From contig CANMLS010000008.1 of NCBI GenBank assembly GCA_947498785.1, positions 1 through 64,000 on the forward strand: 64,000 bases of DNA. The letters run 5' to 3'. This stretch comes from an uncultured Aquimarina sp. (GTDB taxonomy: Bacteria > Bacteroidota > Bacteroidia > Flavobacteriales > Flavobacteriaceae). Shown piece after piece: positions 60,205 through 64,000 of the stretch (within the stretch, counting starts at the first letter, position 1; the number at the start of each line of letters is the position of its first letter). The notes under the pieces are model-generated. The model worked only from the letters and a program-made list of their open reading frames with translations, did no database searches and was not told the origin of the DNA. The translations under genes were made by a program, and so were the position numbers.

Positions 60205-60609
60205 TTATTTTTCTTGATCTTCTGTGTCAGAAGAAGAAGTATGGTCTTGAGAGGGAGAAGACTTAATCTTTGTCGGCAACTCAGAAGTTGGTGCACTTAC
60301 TCCAATGATTTCAGTTATTTCTACTATTTCTTTCCATTCCTCCAATCCATTTCCTTCATTAGATTTTATATACCCTTTGATCACTACGGGAACCATATCA
60401 TATTCTTCTCTTTGTAAAGGGGCTACTTTTTTGGCCAGTTCATGTGTAATATCATTAATTATAACTCCATAAATAAAGCCATTACCCATAATGACAGCTG
60501 CATCATCGATAAGAATGAATTCACCTCGTATTAAAATGGGTTCTTCATTTTTAGATTTACAAGAAAAAAGAACAAGACCTAGAATAAATAGAATAAATAA
60601 TTTTTTCAT
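60205..60609 (-). CDS. Small lipoprotein in the SUF operon (134 aa)
   Basis: A lipoprotein (MKKLFILFILGLVLFSC, lipobox F-S-C-K) with a mature part of about 115 residues: an OB-like strand set (I-L-I-R-G-E-F-I-L-I-D-D-A-A-V-I-M-G-N-G, I-Y-G-V-I-I-N-D, V-P-V-V-I-K-G-Y-I) followed by a low-complexity Ser/Asp-rich tail (S-S-P-S-Q-D-H-T-S-S-S-D-T-E-D-Q-E-K). No family recognised. It follows sufB by 25 bp and precedes the MBL lipoprotein, so the two are inserted as a pair. Confidence 0.75.
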   Translation of the reverse strand: MKKLFILFILGLVLFSCKSKNEEPILIRGEFILIDDAAVIMGNGFIYGVIINDITHELAKKVAPLQREEYDMVPVVIKGYIKSNEGNGLEEWKEIVEITEIIGVSAPTSELPTKIKSSPSQDHTSSSDTEDQEK

Positions 60610-60634
60610 TAACGGAGATTTGATGGTTTCACAA

Positions 60635-62080
60635 TTACCCTACAGAACCTTCCAGAGAAATTTCCAGAAGTTTTTGAGCTTCTACAGCAAATTCCATAGG
60701 TAATTTATTCAATACTTCTTTACTAAAACCATTAACTATTAAAGCAATTGCTTTTTCAGTGTCAATTCCTCGTTGGTTACAGTAAAAAATTTGATCTTCA
60801 CCTATTTTACTAGTAGTAGCTTCATGTTCTATTTGAGCAGTTTTATTTTTTGCTTCTATATAAGGGAACGTATGTGCGCCACATTCATTGCCCATCAATA
60901 ATGAATCACATTGAGAAAAATTACGTGCATTGGTCGCTCTACTGTTTATTTGCACTAATCCTCTATAACTATTTTGCGATTTTCCTGCAGAAATACCTTT
61001 TGATATAATAGTACTCTTGGTGTTTTTACCAAGATGTATCATTTTTGTCCCTGTATCTGCTTGTTGATAATTATTAGTTACTGCTATAGAGTAAAATTCT
61101 CCAACAGAATTATTTCCTTTTAGCACACAAGAAGGATATTTCCAGGTTACTGCAGATCCTGTTTCAACTTGAGTCCAAGAAATTTTTGCATTAGTTTCGC
61201 AAAGTCCTCTTTTGGTTACAAAATTATAAACACCACCTTTTCCTTCCGCATTACCAGGATACCAGTTTTGTACTGTAGAATACTTTATTTCTGCATCATC
61301 TAGTGCGATTAGTTCTACTACCGCAGCATGTAACTGATTTTCATCCCGAGATGGAGCTGTACAGCCTTCAAGATAACTTACATAACTTCCTTGATCAGCA
61401 ACAACAAGCGTACGTTCGAACTGACCAGTTCCTGCTTGATTGATTCTAAAGTAAGTCGATAATTCCATAGGGCAACGAACTCCTTTTGGAATATAACAAA
61501 AAGAACCGTCACTAAAAACAGCAGAATTCAGTGCAGCGTAAAAATTATCTTTTTTGGGAACTACAGATCCAATGTGTTTTTTGACTAATTCTGGATGTTC
61601 TTGTATTGCTTCAGAAATAGAACAAAATATAATTCCTTTCTCAGCCAGAGTTTCTTTAAAAGTAGTTGCAACAGATACAGAATCCATTACGATGTCTACG
61701 GCAACTCCAGCAAGTTTTTTTTGTTCATCTAAAGAGATACCTAGTTTCTTAAAGGTATCTAATAGTTCAGGATCTACCTCATCAATACTATTGTATTTTG
61801 GTTTTTTATTTGGAGCAGAATAATAAGAAATACTTTGAAAATCTGGCTTTTCATATTTAACATTTGCCCATTCTGGTTCTTCCATTTTCTCCCATATACG
61901 AAAGGCTTCAAGTCGCCATTCGGTCATCCATTCTGGTTCTTCTTTTTTCTTAGAAATTGCACGAACGATATCCTCATTAAGACCTACAGGAAAAGTATCG
62001 GATTCTATATCAGTGTAGAATCCATACTCATATTCTTTGGTTTCTAATTCTTTTTTTAAGTCGTCTTCAGTATACGCCAT
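60635..62080 (-). CDS. sufB: Fe-S scaffold subunit SufB
   Basis: A 481-residue SufB, the scaffold on which the cluster is built. Its landmarks are [21 protein letters not shown], the cluster-region Cys and Glu in E-G-C-T-A-P and the end [22 protein letters not shown]. It begins [21 protein letters not shown]. It follows sufA by 47 bp and leads the scaffold genes. Confidence 0.97.
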   Translation of the reverse strand: MAYTEDDLKKELETKEYEYGFYTDIESDTFPVGLNEDIVRAISKKKEEPEWMTEWRLEAFRIWEKMEEPEWANVKYEKPDFQSISYYSAPNKKPKYNSIDEVDPELLDTFKKLGISLDEQKKLAGVAVDIVMDSVSVATTFKETLAEKGIIFCSISEAIQEHPELVKKHIGSVVPKKDNFYAALNSAVFSDGSFCYIPKGVRCPMELSTYFRINQAGTGQFERTLVVADQGSYVSYLEGCTAPSRDENQLHAAVVELIALDDAEIKYSTVQNWYPGNAEGKGGVYNFVTKRGLCETNAKISWTQVETGSAVTWKYPSCVLKGNNSVGEFYSIAVTNNYQQADTGTKMIHLGKNTKSTIISKGISAGKSQNSYRGLVQINSRATNARNFSQCDSLLMGNECGAHTFPYIEAKNKTAQIEHEATTSKIGEDQIFYCNQRGIDTEKAIALIVNGFSKEVLNKLPMEFAVEAQKLLEISLEGSVG

Positions 62081-62088
62081 CTTTTATG

Positions 62089-62106
62089 TCCTGAGTTTGT
62101 TCAGGA
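62089..62106. repeat. Short palindromic repeat between sufA and sufB
   Basis: TCCTGA, six bases, TCAGGA. It resembles the dispersed 'CCTGAGTTTGTTCAGG' type word seen in many Bacteroidota genomes. It may be the relic of a REP-like sequence. Confidence 0.45.
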
Positions 62107-62127
62107 TCTTATTTTAGAGTTTAAAAA

Positions 62128-62457
62128 CTATAATGAAAAACTTTCTCCACATCCACAAGTTCTACTGGCATTGGGATTATTAAACACAAAACCAGTTCCA
62201 TTAAGGCCTCCAGAATATTCTAGGGTTGTTCCAATAAGGTAAAGGAAACTTTTTTTATCAACAATTATTTTTATACTGTTGTCTTCAAAAACTTTATCTC
62301 CTTCTTCTTGGCTTTTATCAAATTTTAAATCATAAGATAACCCAGAACATCCACCACTTTTTACACCAACTCGCACATAATCGGTCGAAGCATCATATCC
62401 ATCGTCATTCATCAATTCGATGACCTTCTTTTTAGCTATATCAGATACTTTGATCAT
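62128..62457 (-). CDS. sufA: A-type Fe-S carrier (SufA/IscA)
   Basis: A 109-residue HesB/IscA family protein. The three Cys ligands are in S-G-G-C-S-G-L-S-Y and T-C-G-C-G-E. It carries clusters from the scaffold to targets. It is first in the SUF gene set, with a promoter 35 bp before its ATG. The naming sufA is by position; sequence alone does not separate SufA from IscA or ErpA. Confidence 0.93.
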   Translation of the reverse strand: MIKVSDIAKKKVIELMNDDGYDASTDYVRVGVKSGGCSGLSYDLKFDKSQEEGDKVFEDNSIKIIVDKKSFLYLIGTTLEYSGGLNGTGFVFNNPNASRTCGCGESFSL

Positions 62458-62491
62458 ACTACTGTATAATAGATTAATTCTAAATTGAATG

Positions 62492-62499
62492 CAAATATA
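62492..62499 (-). promoter_or_regulatory. -7 box of the SUF operon
   Basis: On the minus strand the sequence is TATATTTG, a perfect match, 35 bp before the sufA ATG. A TTTC at 62523-62526, 23 bp beyond, may be the -33 element. I see no IscR- or Fur-like palindrome. Confidence 0.65.
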
Positions 62500-62610
62500 C
62501 TACTTAAGTAGATTTTATACACGAAACCTAACACTTATCTGATAATATTACTATAAGTAAAAGCTATAATACAAGATTATTGTACCTGAAAAGAATGCCA
62601 ATTAATAGAT

Positions 62611-62618
62611 TATCTTTG
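62611..62618 (+). promoter_or_regulatory. -7 box of thiL, leaderless start
   Basis: TATCTTTG is a perfect -7 box that ends only 4 bp before the ATG at 62623. Transcription would start at or next to the initiator codon, so the mRNA is predicted to be leaderless. Confidence 0.65.
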
Positions 62619-62622
62619 CAAA

Positions 62623-63669
62623 ATGATTGAAAATAAAAATACACCAAGAACGCCGCTGTCCGAATTAGGAGAATTCGGACTTATTAATCATTTGACCAAA
62701 AGTTTTACTATTAAGCAAAAAACGACCTCCCTTGGTATTGGTGATGATGCAGCTGTTTTGGATTTTGAGAATAAAAAATGTGTGCTGACGACCGATTTGC
62801 TAATCGAAGGAGTACATTTTGATTTATCCTATGTGCCGTTAAAACATTTAGGATATAAAGCAGTAATTGTAAACCTTTCTGATGTGTATGCAATGAATGC
62901 GATTGCAACTCAGATTACTGTTTCTATTGCAGTATCAAATCGATTTCCTCTGGAAGCTTTGGAAGAATTATATGCAGGAATTGAAACCGCAGCAAAAATT
63001 TATAATATTGATGTAGTTGGAGGAGATACTACTTCTTCGACAACGGGATTATTAATTAGTGTTACAGCAGTTGGGTATGCTAATGAAAAAGACTTGGTAT
63101 ATCGCAGTGGAGCTCAGGAAAATGATCTTTTAGTAGTGACAGGTGATTTAGGTGCAGCATATTTAGGGCTTCAGGTTCTGGAGAGAGAGAAAAAAGTATA
63201 TGAAGTTAATCCTAATTCGCAACCAGATCTTGATCAATATACTTATCTTATCGAGCGACAGCTTAAACCAGAAGCACGTAAAGATATTTCAGAGCTTCTT
63301 AAAGCCTTAGATGTAAAACCAACCAGTATGATTGATATAAGTGATGGATTATCATCCGAAGTTATACATTTATGCAAGCAATCTAAGGTTGGGGTGAATT
63401 TATATGAGGAAAAAATACCGTTAGACCCTACTGTAATTTCTACTTGCGAAGAATTTCAATTAAACAGTACAACAGTGGCATTAAATGGAGGTGAGGATTA
63501 TGAATTACTTTTTACGGTAAAACAAGAAGATTTTCCAAAAATTAAAGCAAACCCAAGCCTTACTGTTATTGGTCATATAACAGATGAAAAAAGTGGAATA
63601 GGATTAGTAACCAGAGCTAATGAAAAGATAGAAATTCAAGCGCAGGGATGGAATCCAATAGAAAGATAA
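62623..63669 (+). CDS. thiL: Thiamine-monophosphate kinase
   Basis: A 348-residue enzyme that phosphorylates thiamine monophosphate to thiamine diphosphate. The AIR-synthase-like fold has N-terminal G-I-G-D-D-A-A-V-L-D (metal and nucleotide binding), V-G-G-D-T-T-S-S, and I-D-I-S-D-G-L-S-S-E. The start MIENKNTPRTPLSELGEFGLI is the conserved ThiL beginning, so the ATG at 62623 is secure in spite of the missing leader. It is divergent from the SUF operon. Confidence 0.95.
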   Translation: MIENKNTPRTPLSELGEFGLINHLTKSFTIKQKTTSLGIGDDAAVLDFENKKCVLTTDLLIEGVHFDLSYVPLKHLGYKAVIVNLSDVYAMNAIATQITVSIAVSNRFPLEALEELYAGIETAAKIYNIDVVGGDTTSSTTGLLISVTAVGYANEKDLVYRSGAQENDLLVVTGDLGAAYLGLQVLEREKKVYEVNPNSQPDLDQYTYLIERQLKPEARKDISELLKALDVKPTSMIDISDGLSSEVIHLCKQSKVGVNLYEEKIPLDPTVISTCEEFQLNSTTVALNGGEDYELLFTVKQEDFPKIKANPSLTVIGHITDEKSGIGLVTRANEKIEIQAQGWNPIER

Positions 63670-63686
63670 AGTATAAAAGTAATTTT

Positions 63687-63956
63687 TTATGAAGCTGCCT
63701 GAAATGAAGTATCAGTATTAGCTCTTGCTAATTTTTTAGCATGTACAGATGCTAAAACATTATTAATTTCTTTTAATTTTGGGGTCATTATCTCTAATCG
63801 ACCTCTACTATTAGTAGTTGCTTGTTCACTACAGTGTGAACACGTATATTCTTTGATGTGATGTGTCACATTTTTTGAAAGTACATAATCATGACCAAAT
63901 AAAGAACAATATATTTTAGAGAAGGAAAACATAGAGGGAGAGGTAGATTTTTTCAT
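63687..63956 (-). CDS. Small zinc-ribbon-like protein (89 aa)
   Basis: A short protein that begins MKKSTSPSMFSFSKIYCSLFGHDY and continues C-S-H-C, a Cys-x-x-Cys pair that with the earlier Cys and His could bind zinc. Then N-S-R-G-R-L and a helical end. Related proteins seem to occur in flavobacteria, but I know no function. A second Met at 63959 is an alternative. It lies 17 bp after thiL and is convergent. Confidence 0.6.
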   Translation of the reverse strand: MKKSTSPSMFSFSKIYCSLFGHDYVLSKNVTHHIKEYTCSHCSEQATTNSRGRLEIMTPKLKEINNVLASVHAKKLARANTDTSFQAAS

Positions 63957-64000
63957 CATTTTTCGGGGATTTAAAATTCATAATAAAAGGTTTAAGAGTT

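Noticed and set aside
59274..60296. Longer reading of the MBL lipoprotein starting at 60296
   Set aside because: The extra 48 codons overlap the previous gene and have no signal features, while the GTG at 60152 starts exactly at a lipoprotein leader.

Overview
The window is a piece of a low-GC chromosome from a member of the Bacteroidota, most likely family Flavobacteriaceae. The signs are the Bacteroidota promoter -7 box TAnnTTTG in front of many genes, few Shine-Dalgarno sequences, type IX secretion (T9SS) C-terminal sorting domains, surface-type lipoproteins with Cys followed by an acidic run, a TonB-dependent receptor, and family-typical genes (DUF3078, DUF2480, DUF5689, head-GIN). I do not see enough to name a genus.

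Layout. 0-9 kb: a small DUF4177-like protein, an SPFH protein, a secreted orphan, glnS, folB, tRNA-Cys, a LysE-type exporter, a head-GIN protein and rnr. 9-13 kb: small membrane and DUF2007 proteins, then rpiB, a CDF metal exporter, an ElaA-like acetyltransferase and a MarR-GNAT fusion with its own operator. 13-20 kb (minus strand): S41 protease, rnpA, then a tightly packed set of M1 peptidase, S8 protease and MBL-fold hydrolase. 20-25 kb: SulP transporter and universal stress protein, divergent from a CPA1-type Na+/H+ antiporter. 25-26.2 kb: two small Cys-containing surface lipoproteins that share a leader.

26.2-41.7 kb is the most unusual part. It holds three endonuclease/exonuclease/phosphatase (EEP) family nucleases: one with a signal peptide, one a 1535-residue T9SS cargo with four lamin-tail units, and one without a signal. 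With them are a TonB-dependent receptor and a DUF5689 lipoprotein. I read this as a locus for taking up extracellular nucleic acid or its phosphate. A REP-associated tyrosine transposase, flanked by two identical 35-bp palindromic repeats, sits between receptor and lipoprotein. The same stretch has a PLAT-like lipoprotein and an expansin-like protein whose T9SS sorting domain is cut off by a frameshift.

41.8-49 kb: hflX, two DUF3078 outer-membrane-type paralogues, a tricorn-type protease and a GNAT enzyme. 49.4-62.5 kb: the SUF iron-sulfur operon (sufA-sufB-...-sufC-sufD-...-sufS-...-sufE-DUF59-hotdog-DUF2480), all on the minus strand from one promoter, but broken up by unrelated genes: two lipoproteins (one an AHL-lactonase-like MBL enzyme) between sufB and sufC, an oppositely oriented serine hydrolase between sufD and sufS, and a beta-helix lipoprotein, an M43 protease and a DUF4377 lipoprotein between sufS and sufE. 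62.6-64 kb: thiL, with its promoter box almost touching the start codon, and a small zinc-ribbon-like protein.
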